From NCBI GenBank assembly GCA_023412655.1, contig JAEYNH010000171.1, positions 1-34,403 of the forward strand: a DNA stretch of 34,403 nucleotides, read 5' to 3'. Positions 1-9,057 of the stretch are shown here, piece by piece. Position numbers and translations under genes: made by a program. The notes under the pieces are model-generated. The model did no database searches. It was not told the origin of the DNA and saw only the letters and a program-made list of their open reading frames with translations. Position 1 is the stretch's first letter; each line of letters opens with the position of its first letter. Origin of the DNA: Pseudomonadota bacterium. GTDB taxonomy: Bacteria > Pseudomonadota > Alphaproteobacteria > Caulobacterales > Caulobacteraceae.

Positions 1-1112
<1,112 letters not shown>

Positions 1113-1304
1113 GGGAGAGATTTAGCCGTGAGAATCGGACGGGTTACGTAGGAATTTTTAATAGCAGTTGCAGCCCCTCGGCGCCACTTTCCCTCGCGCG
1201 TGCGCACCCACGCGCGCGCATAGGCCGCAGCAGAAGGAGCTCGCAGCGGACTTCGGGCGTCCAAGCGCTGGTGACGCGGAGGCCGACCGGCCCTAGGAAG
1301 ACCT
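1113..1304. other. Divergent region between gyrA and the dioxygenase gene
   Basis: 192 bases with no convincing gene. A short A/T-rich patch at 1151-1160 (AATTTTTAAT) could hold a gyrA -10 region. At 1196-1223 purine and pyrimidine alternate (GCGCGTGCGCAC and CACGCGCGCGCAT), a form prone to Z-DNA. No regulatory motif is clear. Confidence 0.4.
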
Positions 1305-2336
1305 ATGCCCATGCGTCTCGGAGAGCCGGCCCCGTGGTTCACGGCGGCCACCGTCTCCACCCCGGAATTCGTCTTCGACAGCGCCGCCGGACGCTACGTC
1401 CTGATGCTGTTCCTGCCTCCTGATGCGCCGTCCGCCGCGGCTGCGCTCAAGGCCCTTGCTGCGCGTCAGGGCCTGTTCGACGACGCACGCGCCTCGGCGT
1501 TCGTGGTGCTCCGCGATCCGTCCGTGGCGGCCGGCCTTCGCGACATGCGCGGGCTCCGCTGGCTGCCCGACGCCGATGGCGCCCTGGCGCGCCGCTTCGA
1601 GGCCGAGACGCCCCATTGGCTGCTGCTGGACCCGGCGCTGCGGGTAATGGCTTCGGAGCCCCTGGATCGGGCGGAGGCGATGCTGGAGCGCCTGGCCGCC
1701 CTTGGACCTCCCGCGGCTCACGCCGGGGTTCCGCTCCATGCCCCGGTCCTGGTGGCGCCGCGGATCTTCGAGCCTGAGCTGTGCGAGGCGCTGATCGCCC
1801 TTCATTCCGGCCACGGCGGGCGCTTCACCGGCGTGATGCGCGACGACGGCGACCGCACCGTCTACGTGATGGACGAACTGAAGAAGCGCCGCGACGTGCT
1901 GGTGAGGGATCCCGAACTTCTGGAGGGCATCCGGGCGCGCTTCGAGGCCCGACTCTTTCCCTTCATCAATCGCGCCTTCGGCTTTCAAGCGACACGGATC
2001 GAGCGGTATCTGGTCTCCTGCTACGACGAAGCGGACGGCGGCGTCTTCCACCCCCACCGGGACAACACCACTCAAGGGACGGCCCACCGCGTCTTTGCCT
2101 GCTCCATCAACCTGAATGACGACTTCGAGGGGGGCGATCTGCGCTTCGCCGAGTTCGGCCCCGCCACCTACCGGCCGCCGGTGGGCGGCGGGGTCGTGTT
2201 CGGCTGCGGCCTGATGCATGAAGCGCTGCCGGTTACGCGCGGGCGTCGCTACGCTTTCCTGCCCTTCCTCTACGATGAGGCCGGGGCCCAGGTGCTCGCC
2301 GCCTATCGCGCCCGCACGAGCGAGGGTCCCGCCTGA
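1305..2336 (+). CDS. Redoxin-like / 2-oxoglutarate-Fe(II) dioxygenase fusion protein
   Basis: Protein of 343 residues with two parts. Residues 1-135 look like a peroxiredoxin/AhpC-type thioredoxin fold (opening GEPAPWFTA, then a hydrophobic strand YVLMLFLPPD), but no cysteine lies where the peroxidatic cysteine should be. Residues 145-325 look like a prolyl-4-hydroxylase-type double-stranded beta-helix. The iron ligands would be His251 and Asp253 (HRD in FHPHRDN) and His305 (LMHEALP), and Arg314 or Arg315 would bind 2-oxoglutarate. The iron site looks intact, so a hydroxylase or related oxidation is likely; the substrate is unknown. No signal peptide is visible. It is divergent from gyrA and followed 74 bases later by a DUF3617 gene. 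Start: ATG preceded by AGGAAGA. Confidence 0.85.
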   Translation: MPMRLGEPAPWFTAATVSTPEFVFDSAAGRYVLMLFLPPDAPSAAAALKALAARQGLFDDARASAFVVLRDPSVAAGLRDMRGLRWLPDADGALARRFEAETPHWLLLDPALRVMASEPLDRAEAMLERLAALGPPAAHAGVPLHAPVLVAPRIFEPELCEALIALHSGHGGRFTGVMRDDGDRTVYVMDELKKRRDVLVRDPELLEGIRARFEARLFPFINRAFGFQATRIERYLVSCYDEADGGVFHPHRDNTTQGTAHRVFACSINLNDDFEGGDLRFAEFGPATYRPPVGGGVVFGCGLMHEALPVTRGRRYAFLPFLYDEAGAQVLAAYRARTSEGPA

Positions 2337-2410
2337 CTAGCAGCGGTGGTAAGTCGCGGTTCACCCGCACGCGCCACGATATCGCCTATCCCAATGGACA
2401 AGCTCGCACG

Positions 2411-2848
2411 ATGAAACGCCTGATCGCCGCCGCCATCGTCCTTGCCATCGCCGCGCCGGCCCTGGCCGCCCCCCCGATCCAGCCGGGCTACTGGGAATCG
2501 ACCAACCGCCTGCTCTCCCCCATCCGGCAGACCAAGGTGGAACGCCGCTGCATCACCCCGGCCGAGGTGGACAAGTTCATGGCGGGTCCATCGAACCGCC
2601 ACTACAAGTGCGACTATCCCCACAAGGTCATCGCGGGCGGCAAGATCAGCCTGAAAGGCACCTGCGTCAGCAAGAAGGGCCGCAAGGTGGAGGTCGAGGG
2701 CGCCGGCGACTACACGCCCACCAGCTTCAACCTCACCGCCAGCATCGCCACCGAATTCCTCGGCCTGGACATCGCAGGCAAGGCCTCCACCGAGGCGCGT
2801 CGCATTGGCGATGTCTGCCCCGCCGCGGAAGCGCAGGCGGAGAACTGA
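2411..2848 (+). CDS. DUF3617-type secreted protein
   Basis: Small exported protein of 145 residues with a clear signal peptide (MKRLIAAAIVLAIAAPALAA, cleavage near residue 19). The mature part begins with PGYWESTNRL and carries four cysteines (CITP, KCDY, GTC, DVC), a pattern typical of DUF3617 proteins in proteobacteria, which have no established function. The cysteines could form disulphides in the periplasm. It lies 74 bases after the dioxygenase gene on the same strand and converges with ssb. The ribosome binding site is weak, but the signal peptide supports this ATG. Confidence 0.75.
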   Translation: MKRLIAAAIVLAIAAPALAAPPIQPGYWESTNRLLSPIRQTKVERRCITPAEVDKFMAGPSNRHYKCDYPHKVIAGGKISLKGTCVSKKGRKVEVEGAGDYTPTSFNLTASIATEFLGLDIAGKASTEARRIGDVCPAAEAQAEN

Positions 2849-2856
2849 TCCAGAAG

Positions 2857-2883
2857 ACAAAAGGCCGGCCCAGGTGGCCGGCC
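2857..2883 (-). terminator. Rho-independent terminator of ssb
   Basis: Arms GGCCGGCC at 2863-2870 and 2876-2883 with a five-base loop form a strong hairpin. On the minus strand it is followed by TTTTGT (complement of 2857-2862). It lies just past the ssb stop codon, between convergent genes. The T-run exists only in the minus direction. Confidence 0.75.
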
Positions 2884-2911
2884 ATGCCAGATCCAGCCTC
2901 GCGGCCAGTTC

Positions 2912-3394
2912 CTAGAACGGGATCTCGTCGTCGAGGTCGGCGGAGAACTCCTCGCGGGGGCCCGAGCTTTGCGCCCGGGGTCCGGACGAGAAGCCGCCGC
3001 CGTAGCCGCCTTCGTCCCGATCCGCTGCCCCGCCGCCTTCACCGCGACCGCCCAGCATGGTCAGTTCACCGCGGAACTTCTGCAGCACCACTTCGGTGGA
3101 GTACTTCTCCTGGCCCGACTGATCGGTCCACTTGCGCGTCTGCAGGGCTCCCTCGATGTAGACCGTCGAGCCCTTGCGCAGGTAGTTCTCGGCCACCTTC
3201 ACCAGATTATCGTTGAAGATCACCACCCGGTGCCACTCGGTGCGCTCCTTGCGCTCCCCCGTGGCGCGATCGCGCCAAGTCTCGGACGTGGCCAGGCGCA
3301 GATTGGCGACCCGGTCGCCGGAGTTGAGGGTGCGGATCTCGGGATCGGCTCCCAGATTGCCCACCAGAATGACCTTGTTGACGCTGCCCGCCAT
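2912..3394 (-). CDS. ssb: Single-stranded DNA-binding protein
   Basis: Homotetrameric protein that coats single-stranded DNA during replication, recombination and repair. 160 residues: an OB fold at about 1-112 (opening SVNKVILVGNLGADPE, with NLRLATSETWRD and EWHRVVIFND), a Gly-rich flexible linker at about 114-145, and the acidic tip DDEIPF that recruits partner proteins. Length and layout are normal. A LexA-type box lies 85-99 bases upstream, so SOS induction is expected. A minus-strand hairpin with a T-run follows the gene. uvrA, a frequent neighbour of ssb, is not here. Confidence 0.97.
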   Translation of the reverse strand: MAGSVNKVILVGNLGADPEIRTLNSGDRVANLRLATSETWRDRATGERKERTEWHRVVIFNDNLVKVAENYLRKGSTVYIEGALQTRKWTDQSGQEKYSTEVVLQKFRGELTMLGGRGEGGGAADRDEGGYGGGFSSGPRAQSSGPREEFSADLDDEIPF

Positions 3395-3478
3395 GTCGAT
3401 GTCCTGAAGTTTCCGTAGCTGCGGGCCGCTTGCCCGGGCGCGAAGCTAGCGCGCCATTGGGCGAACTTCAAACACTAT

Positions 3479-3493
3479 GTTCTTCGTCTGTTC
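3479..3493. promoter_or_regulatory. LexA (SOS) box upstream of ssb
   Basis: GTTCTTCGTCTGTTC is an exact match to GTTC-N7-GTTC, the direct-repeat operator of alphaproteobacterial LexA. It lies 85 bases upstream of the ssb start. On the minus strand a TTGAAG, 17 bases, TAGCTT promoter candidate follows directly, so bound LexA would sit at the upstream edge of that promoter. Confidence 0.75.
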
Positions 3494-3534
3494 CGGGCCG
3501 GAAGGCGCTGTCCACAACTATTCACGGGGCGTGC

Positions 3535-3924
3535 CTATTGCGGCATCGCGCCCGGCACCGCCAGGCGGCCATCGCCGGTACGCACCAGCGCCGTGTAACG
3601 CGGCCCCTCGAGGGAGGTGGAGGTGTGGATGCCGTACCGGTCCAGGAAGAGGAAGTTCGCCTGGTAGGCCCCCACCAGTTCCTGCTTGTTGCCGCCGAGG
3701 GTAAGGAACTTCACCCGCATGGCTTCGAGGTTGGCGGCGCAGACCTCCAGGCTCGGCGCGTCCACCAGTTTGTTGTACTTCAGCGAGCCGTCCTTCTGAC
3801 CGACCACGTGGTAGCAAACGCCGGCATCGCCCGGCGGCTTAGTGCGTTGCGCGCAGGCGGCCAGGGAGAGCGACAGCGCCGCAGTGGCGGCCAGGGCGAC
3901 GATAGGCTTCGGATGCATGCCCAT
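3535..3924 (-). CDS. Small lipoprotein of unknown function
   Basis: 129 residues. The N-terminus is a lipoprotein signal (MHPKPIVALAATAALSLSLA) ending in the lipobox LAAC with Cys24, so the mature protein should be anchored by lipid to a membrane. The mature part has the blocks DAGVCYHVVGQ and ANFLFLDRYGIH, which I do not recognise. The ATG at 3924 (or 3918) is preferred over a GTG at 3954 because it puts the signal peptide at the N-terminus; no start has a strong ribosome binding site. It follows the gene at 3962-4654 on the same strand. Confidence 0.6.
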   Translation of the reverse strand: MGMHPKPIVALAATAALSLSLAACAQRTKPPGDAGVCYHVVGQKDGSLKYNKLVDAPSLEVCAANLEAMRVKFLTLGGNKQELVGAYQANFLFLDRYGIHTSTSLEGPRYTALVRTGDGRLAVPGAMPQ

Positions 3925-3961
3925 GAGCCTACCAGCCGGTCTTACATCCGTCACCTGGCCG

Positions 3962-4654
3962 TTAGGCCGGCGGCAGGGTGCAGTTCTGCCCCTGGCTCAC
4001 GAGCGTGCGGAAGGTCTGGTTGTCGCTCGAGATTTCGACCCGCCCCGTGACCAGTCGCAGGGTCTGCTGCCCAAATCGTCCGTAGGTCGCATTGCCCGGA
4101 CGCTCGCAGCGGCCAGCGAACAGCGCCTGGACGCAGCCGTTGAGATCCAGGTCGCCCACCTTCCGCCACTGCCCGCCGACGTGGCGCAGGCAGAGCGCCG
4201 TCGGGCCAGCGACCGGTGCGGACGGCGCCAGGATCTGTTCGTCCAAGGGCGCGGGCTCCACGCCCTCCTCCGGCGGTAGCGGCGTCAGCATCATCCCGGC
4301 CTGGTCGGCGGCGGCCAGAGCCCCCGTCTCGTCGATGCCCACATCCAGAGCGCCGGTCGCCACGCCGTTGCGCTCAGCGCACTCCGCAAGGCTAAGTTCG
4401 CCGACATACTGGCCGGCCACGAAGCAGCGCAGCGGTCCCGCCGGGTCAAGCCGCCCATCCGCAGGCCCGCTTTCGATCACCAGACCCGCCTGGGACGCCG
4501 GCGGCGGCTCACTGGACGGCTCACTGCCCCGCAACAGCATCCAGGCGATGATCACGCCCGCCAACAGCGCCAGGGCGGCGCCCACGATCACCGGACGGTT
4601 GCGGCGCAGCGGCGCCGAGCCGGCGGACGTGTGGCGCTGGATATCGTGGTCCAT
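3962..4654 (-). CDS. Single-pass membrane protein of unknown function
   Basis: 230 residues. Residues 1-20 are polar and basic, then one membrane segment at about 21-42 (PVIVGAALALLAGVIIAWMLL), then a Pro/Ser/Glu-rich linker and a large outer part with several cysteines (LRCFVAGQ, LAECAER, ALCLRHV, NGCVQ, GRCERP, QNCTLPP). This topology suggests a periplasmic domain held by an N-terminal anchor, possibly with disulphides. I recognise no family. It starts 43 bases after flaEY ends on the same strand and could be read through from it, but nothing in it points to motility. Confidence 0.6.
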   Translation of the reverse strand: MDHDIQRHTSAGSAPLRRNRPVIVGAALALLAGVIIAWMLLRGSEPSSEPPPASQAGLVIESGPADGRLDPAGPLRCFVAGQYVGELSLAECAERNGVATGALDVGIDETGALAAADQAGMMLTPLPPEEGVEPAPLDEQILAPSAPVAGPTALCLRHVGGQWRKVGDLDLNGCVQALFAGRCERPGNATYGRFGQQTLRLVTGRVEISSDNQTFRTLVSQGQNCTLPPA

Positions 4655-4697
4655 GGCGCCTCGCTAGACCGCGCCGCGGCCGCTTTCAAGCCACGCG

Positions 4698-7538
4698 TCA
4701 GCCGCCGAGGCGCGCCAGGGCGGCTTGATAGTTGGCGAGCTGGTTCTTGAGATAGGCGGGCGCCTCACCGCTCACAGCTGCAGCCGAACTTTGGGCGCTC
4801 TTGGGCGTCGCCGCCGCGACGAGGTCCCGATAGATTTGCCGAATGATGCCTTGGGCCCGGCCCAGTTCCGCCAGGGCGTAGGTGATATCATTGGCGCTAT
4901 CGAGCTTGATCTGGCTGTCGAGGCCAAGGCCGTAGAACATCGGCTTGCCGTCCGCCGAAACGGTCTGGCCATCCTTGCCGACGTCCGTCCGACGCACGAC
5001 GCCCTCGGGAATGCCAAGGAACGCCAACGCGTCCTTGTCCGCCTTCCCGGCCGCGAATTCGATGACAGCGCGGTCGCTCACAGGCGTGATGTTGAGCACA
5101 CGCGAGCCACCGCTGGACATGACCGCGACCTTGACCTGAAAACCCGCGGCCCGGCGGATCTTCTGGGCCAGGCTGTCCAGGGTGTCCTTCGCCTCGATGG
5201 TCACCGCCGTCCAGCGACCGGATCCCGAGCGCACCTGGAACGTGTCGCCCGGCCGGAGGCTGGTCTGGTCGATCAGGCGCTGGGAATCCGTCATGTCCAG
5301 CGTGCCCTTGGGCAGCCCCAGCCTGTCGAGCACACTGGCCCCGCTGGGATCGATAGCGATGGAGGTGGGAGCGGCGAAGCCGTCCTTCCCGGTGAACCGG
5401 CGGGACCAGTCGATCTCGCCCGTCTCCACGTCCAGGCTGGCGAGGAATGCGTCCTTTTTTCCGACGGGTTCGAGCCCCGGCTCCGTGGAGCCGACGGCGC
5501 CGGTGGCCGGCAGGTCCGTCCCGGCGGAACCGGCGATCCATACCTGACCGTTGGAGACGGTCAGCGCGGTGGCCCGATCGTTTCCTGCGCCACCGTAATA
5601 GGCGATGCGATCGCCGGCCGTCGGCGTCAGGTCGGCCGAGATCCGGGCGGCGAAGGCGTCCGTGCCGCCCGCATGCGCGCGGCTGACGGTCCCGGCGTTC
5701 ATGGCGGCGTTCGCGGTCGTGCCGGCGATGATGATCTGGCCATTGTCGATGGCCAGGCCAGCGATCTCGCCCCCCTGGAGGTCTCCAAGGTCCCGGGTCG
5801 CCGTCAGCACCGGCGAGCCGCTCGACAGGTCGAAGCGCCGCAGCACAGCGCGACCGTTCTCGACGCTGGCGGTGACGACCGAGTCCCCATCCACCACAAG
5901 GCCGGCGGGACGATCGGCGCCCGCCGTGCCAAAGCTGTGCGTGAAGTTGGCTTCGACCCTGCCCGTCCGATCCTGCGGGCTCGTCACCAAGTCAGGCTTG
6001 AACGATTGGAGATAGCTGTCCCAGTCGCCCAAGGCCGTGGCGCCCGGCATGGTGGATTGCGCCCGGCCGGCGACCAGGATCGAGCCGTCGGCGCCGAACG
6101 CGATGTGCGTCGCCTCGTCCTGCTGGCGGGCGCCTCGGCGCGCGGTCCAGATTTCCTCGCCGTCCGCATTGAAGAGCGTGACGAAGCTGTCCGACTGGCC
6201 CGCGTATGCGCCGGTCGTTCCCGAGTTCATCGGCCCGTCGGTGGCGCCGGTCAGCGCGCCCTTCACCGCGCCGGCGATGGCGATCCTGCCGTCCGCGGAG
6301 ACGGCCAGCGCCAGGCCGGTCGCCTGGTCGGAGGCGCCCAGGGTGCGCGTGTAGACCAGCTGGCCGGCGGCGTCGTACTTGAGCAGCGCCACGTCCTGCT
6401 CGCCCTTGATGGCCTGGTTGCCGCTCTTGGCCGTGATGTCGGCGAGCATATAGACCGAGCCATCAGGGCCGACCTGGGTCGCCCGCACCGTCTTGACCTC
6501 GGTCCCGAGGGTCTTGGCGAACGCTCGCCCCTCGACCCAGAAGGCCTCGCCGTCGGCTTTGGGCGCCGAGGGCGTTTCTGTGGTGTCGGTCTGGAACTTC
6601 AGCAGCTGCTGGCGCAGCACGCCATCGTTGGTCGACGCCTTGCCATCCGGATCGGGATCGCCGGTGGTCTGAGACATGTAGATCGCCCCGGCCGTCTTGG
6701 GCGCATCGAAGGTTACCGTCTCGCCGATCGACACCTTCACCTTCAGCGCCCATTGGTCGGGCCCCGTGCCGATGTTGATGGTCTTGCCACCCGACTGCAC
6801 CGTCTTAGGCTGACCCGGAAGGCGGTGGGTGGCGAAGCGGGTGTCCACCCCAGCCGCCTCAAGCTGCTGGTTTATGTAGGTCACCACATTGGCCATCGAG
6901 CGGACGTCCCCGCCCATTCCGGCCAGGTCGATGGCGATGGTGTGATCGGTTCCCGCCCGCTTGACCTTGATGTTGAACTTCACGTCGCCCTGGAAGGCCG
7001 GGACCGCATCGGCGCTGCTTCCGGCGAACAGTGGCGCCGTTGTGTACTCCGTCTTGGTCCGCGGCACGGCCGCCGTGGTCTTCGCCTGGGTGGCGGCCGC
7101 CCCTTGGGTCAGGCGCAGCTTTTCGAACGTGGCCGTGTCGACGTAGCCGTTCAGTTCCGCCATGCCGCGGGTGAAGGCGCGCTGGACCTGCAGCTTCTCG
7201 GTGCTGGTCAGCCCCTTGGCCTGCATCCGCTCCGCGAGGCTCGAGAGGGTCGAAAGGCCCTGGTAGAGGGCGAACAGCTTCCGGTAGTCCGCGCTTGCGC
7301 CCTGCAGGTCGAGCTGGGCGGCGCTCTCGTCGATGAATTTGGCGCCTCGCAGCGCGGTCTTGATCAGCTCGCTCGCGGGCGTCGCCGTGCTCTGGCCGCT
7401 CCACGGCGCGGTCGGCGCGACCTTCTTCGAGCCGCCCAAGCCCAAGGACGATCCGCCCCCAGCGGCGGCGCCGAGCAGGCTCGTGGTGCGGGACTGGTAG
7501 AGCCCCAGCAGCAGGCTGGTGTCGACCGAGATGACCAT
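4698..7538 (-). CDS. flaEY: FlaEY-type flagellar regulatory/filament protein
   Basis: Large protein of 946 residues at the end of the flagellin cluster, where Caulobacter carries flaEY, a gene affecting flagellin assembly or expression. The N-terminus is a Gly/Ser-rich and helical region (about 1-150). The middle (about 340-720) carries beta-propeller-like SBBP-type repeats, recurring as variants of ADGSIxxAG and NGQVWIAG followed by DAFLASLD-type strands. Residues of about 760-860 (GDTFQVRSGSG, VTIEAKDTLDSLAQKI, LNITPVSD) resemble the insertion segments of FliD and hook-associated proteins. The C-terminus is helical. No signal peptide is seen. The mRNA leader has a purine-rich stretch and a hairpin at 7553-7568 but no close ribosome binding site. 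The assignment rests on context and domain layout. Confidence 0.75.
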   Translation of the reverse strand: MVISVDTSLLLGLYQSRTTSLLGAAAGGGSSLGLGGSKKVAPTAPWSGQSTATPASELIKTALRGAKFIDESAAQLDLQGASADYRKLFALYQGLSTLSSLAERMQAKGLTSTEKLQVQRAFTRGMAELNGYVDTATFEKLRLTQGAAATQAKTTAAVPRTKTEYTTAPLFAGSSADAVPAFQGDVKFNIKVKRAGTDHTIAIDLAGMGGDVRSMANVVTYINQQLEAAGVDTRFATHRLPGQPKTVQSGGKTINIGTGPDQWALKVKVSIGETVTFDAPKTAGAIYMSQTTGDPDPDGKASTNDGVLRQQLLKFQTDTTETPSAPKADGEAFWVEGRAFAKTLGTEVKTVRATQVGPDGSVYMLADITAKSGNQAIKGEQDVALLKYDAAGQLVYTRTLGASDQATGLALAVSADGRIAIAGAVKGALTGATDGPMNSGTTGAYAGQSDSFVTLFNADGEEIWTARRGARQQDEATHIAFGADGSILVAGRAQSTMPGATALGDWDSYLQSFKPDLVTSPQDRTGRVEANFTHSFGTAGADRPAGLVVDGDSVVTASVENGRAVLRRFDLSSGSPVLTATRDLGDLQGGEIAGLAIDNGQIIIAGTTANAAMNAGTVSRAHAGGTDAFAARISADLTPTAGDRIAYYGGAGNDRATALTVSNGQVWIAGSAGTDLPATGAVGSTEPGLEPVGKKDAFLASLDVETGEIDWSRRFTGKDGFAAPTSIAIDPSGASVLDRLGLPKGTLDMTDSQRLIDQTSLRPGDTFQVRSGSGRWTAVTIEAKDTLDSLAQKIRRAAGFQVKVAVMSSGGSRVLNITPVSDRAVIEFAAGKADKDALAFLGIPEGVVRRTDVGKDGQTVSADGKPMFYGLGLDSQIKLDSANDITYALAELGRAQGIIRQIYRDLVAAATPKSAQSSAAAVSGEAPAYLKNQLANYQAALARLGG

Positions 7539-7602
7539 GGGCGTTCACATGCGGGCGGGTCGCCGCCCTTCCCTTCTAGCCGCCTAGAGTCTCCACCCCG
7601 TT

Positions 7603-7638
7603 AAGAAGGCCCGGATGCGTTTCCGCCTCCGGGTCCTT
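7603..7638 (-). terminator. Hairpin ending the fljJ-like flagellin transcript
   Basis: On the minus strand AAGG-A-CCCGGA pairs with TCCGGG-CCTT across a 12-base loop (7606-7615 with 7628-7638, one bulge), followed by the short pyrimidine run CTT. It sits just past the flagellin stop and before flaEY. The T-run is short, so termination may be partial. Confidence 0.5.
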
Positions 7639-7656
7639 CGCTACGCCCCAACGGAA

Positions 7657-8490
7657 CTAGCTGCGGAAGAGCTGGAGGATGATCTGCGGCGCCTGGTTGG
7701 CGATGGAGAGCGCCTGGGCGCCCAGCTGTTGCTGCACCTGGAGCGCCTGCAGGCGCGCGCTTTCCTTAGCAAGATCCGCGTCCACCAGATTGCCCACGCC
7801 GCCTTCCAGCACATCGGTCAGCTTCGAGACGAACTCCAGGTGCGCCTCGATCTGCTTGCCCTGCGAGCCTAGGTTGCCCAGCGCCTGATTGGTGGCCGAG
7901 ATGGCGGTGTTCAGCTGGGTGAGCACGGCGGAGGCCGTGGTGGTGGTTAGGATGGTGGCGCCGGCCGTGATGCCGATGACCCCACCGCCCAGCGTCATGT
8001 TCTGACTGGAGAGCGTGATCCGCGAGTTGGCGTCGGCGTTGGCGAGGAACTGGATGTTCGCGCCCAGCGATCCGTTAAGCAGATTGGCGCCGTCGAACTC
8101 GGCGTTCTGAACCACCTGCGTGATCTGACGCAGGATCGCCTGGAAGTCCGAATTGAGGGCCGTCCGGGACGCGCCGTCGAGCGATGTGTCCATCGCGGCG
8201 ACGACCTTCTCCTTCAACTCGACCAGCAGGTCGGAGACGGTCTGGCCGGCGGTCATCGAGACCTCAGCGATGGAATTGGCCCGCTCCAGGCTCATCCTCA
8301 CAGCGCCAAGAGCGCCGATGTCGGCCCGCTGCCCCTGAGCGATGGCCCAAATGGCGGCGTTGTCCTTGGCGTCCGCGATCTTCAGGCCGGTGTTGATCCG
8401 GTTCTGAACCTGCCCCAACTCATCGTTGGTCTTGTTCAGGTTCTGCAGCGCCACCAGGGCGGACTTGTTGGTGTGCACGCTGATCGACAT
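7657..8490 (-). CDS. fljJ: Flagellin, FljJ-like
   Basis: Structural filament protein of 277 residues, the usual size for Caulobacter flagellins, exported by the flagellar type III system. The conserved N-terminal coiled coil (SVHTNKSALVALQNLNKTN, RINTGLKIADAKDNAAIWAIAQ) and C-terminal coil (GVGNLVDADLAKESARLQAL, QALSIANQAPQ, ILQLFRS) flank a short variable core rich in Thr and Ala, a likely glycosylation region. It differs clearly from the two other flagellins here. Its place next to flaEY and flaG matches FljJ of C. crescentus. I find no good sigma-54 promoter directly upstream. The ribosome binding site is GGAGAG. The name fljJ rests on position and partial similarity. Confidence 0.88.
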   Translation of the reverse strand: MSISVHTNKSALVALQNLNKTNDELGQVQNRINTGLKIADAKDNAAIWAIAQGQRADIGALGAVRMSLERANSIAEVSMTAGQTVSDLLVELKEKVVAAMDTSLDGASRTALNSDFQAILRQITQVVQNAEFDGANLLNGSLGANIQFLANADANSRITLSSQNMTLGGGVIGITAGATILTTTTASAVLTQLNTAISATNQALGNLGSQGKQIEAHLEFVSKLTDVLEGGVGNLVDADLAKESARLQALQVQQQLGAQALSIANQAPQIILQLFRS

Positions 8491-8511
8491 GGCGCTCTCC
8501 GACTCGGGCGG

Positions 8512-8539
8512 GCGGCGACTCGCCTTCCGTCCTCGCCGC
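8512..8539 (-). other. Leader hairpin upstream of the fljJ-like flagellin
   Basis: GCGGCGA (8512-8518) and TCGCCGC (8533-8539) form a 7-bp stem about 20 bases upstream of the flagellin start, in the transcribed leader if the gene is read from flaG. Another hairpin, CCGGAG-CCT-CTCCGG, lies at 8598-8612 between flaG and this gene. Neither has a T-run. The 8491-8649 interval holds no other recognisable feature. Confidence 0.35.
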
Positions 8540-8649
8540 GAGGGTGAAGAAACGTGGTGATCAGATGGTTAACAGCCCTCAACGGATGGCGCCGCCGCCG
8601 GAGCCTCTCCGGGGCGGTGGGGTTCGGCCCGCTGCAGCGAGCGGTGGTG

Positions 8650-8940
8650 TCAGGCCTTCGTGCGGATCACCGCGCCGGCGACGTAGCCCGTCTCTTCCCG
8701 CAACTTCAGGACGTCGGCCCTGGGCAGTTGCAGGACGACCTGGCCCGTGCGGCGGTCGATGGTCTTGTAGACGTAGCTTCCGCTGGCTTGATCCTCTTCG
8801 ATGACCAGACGCAGATCTGCCGTATCCGAGGTGGGGGCCGGCGCCTTGCGCCTGCCGCCGCGCTGTTGCGCCGCGTTCGGCTTCGGCTGGCCGAGGGTCG
8901 GATCGGGCGTGGCTGCGAAAGGCGCCACCTTGCTTTGCAT
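8650..8940 (-). CDS. flaG: FlaG-family flagellar protein
   Basis: Small protein of 96 residues. The N-terminal 40 residues are a Pro/Ala/Gln-rich, probably disordered tail. The rest (LRLVIEEDQASGSYVYKTIDRRTGQVVLQLP) fits the FlaG pattern of a strand, a turn, V..iD..TG.VV.Q.P and a terminal helix. FlaG proteins affect filament growth and length in several bacteria; their exact role is not settled. It lies between two flagellin genes on the same strand, with GGGAG before the ATG. I see no canonical sigma-54 promoter upstream, so it may be read from the fljK-like promoter. Confidence 0.8.
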   Translation of the reverse strand: MQSKVAPFAATPDPTLGQPKPNAAQQRGGRRKAPAPTSDTADLRLVIEEDQASGSYVYKTIDRRTGQVVLQLPRADVLKLREETGYVAGAVIRTKA

Positions 8941-9023
8941 ATCTCCCGTCGCAGGCCGTCCGGCCGCGCTCCAACGAGAATGCGGTACGGCGGACCGGTC
9001 ACCCGACCCGCCGCAACGCCACT

Positions 9024-9047
9024 GCCGCGGAGCCGAGGCTCCGCGGC
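9024..9047 (-). terminator. Strong 3' hairpin of the fljK-like flagellin mRNA
   Basis: Arms GCCGCGGAGCC (9024-9034) and GGCTCCGCGGC (9037-9047) are perfectly complementary over 11 bp, 10 bases past the flagellin stop. No T-run follows on the minus strand, so it may stabilise the 3' end or give partial termination before flaG. Confidence 0.5.
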
Positions 9048-9057
9048 GCTAGGGGTC

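Noticed and set aside
1196..1223. Alternating purine-pyrimidine stretch, possible Z-DNA
   Set aside because: Short and interrupted; expected at some rate in DNA this GC-rich.
7553..7568. Hairpin GGGCGG-GTCG-CCGCCC in the flaEY leader
   Set aside because: A stable stem, but no T-run or pairing with a ribosome binding site; no function can be argued.
4725..7604. A 959-codon open frame on the plus strand opposite flaEY
   Set aside because: High-GC codon use leaves antisense frames open. The translation is Arg/Gly/His-rich without domains, and flaEY on the other strand has clear domain structure and context.
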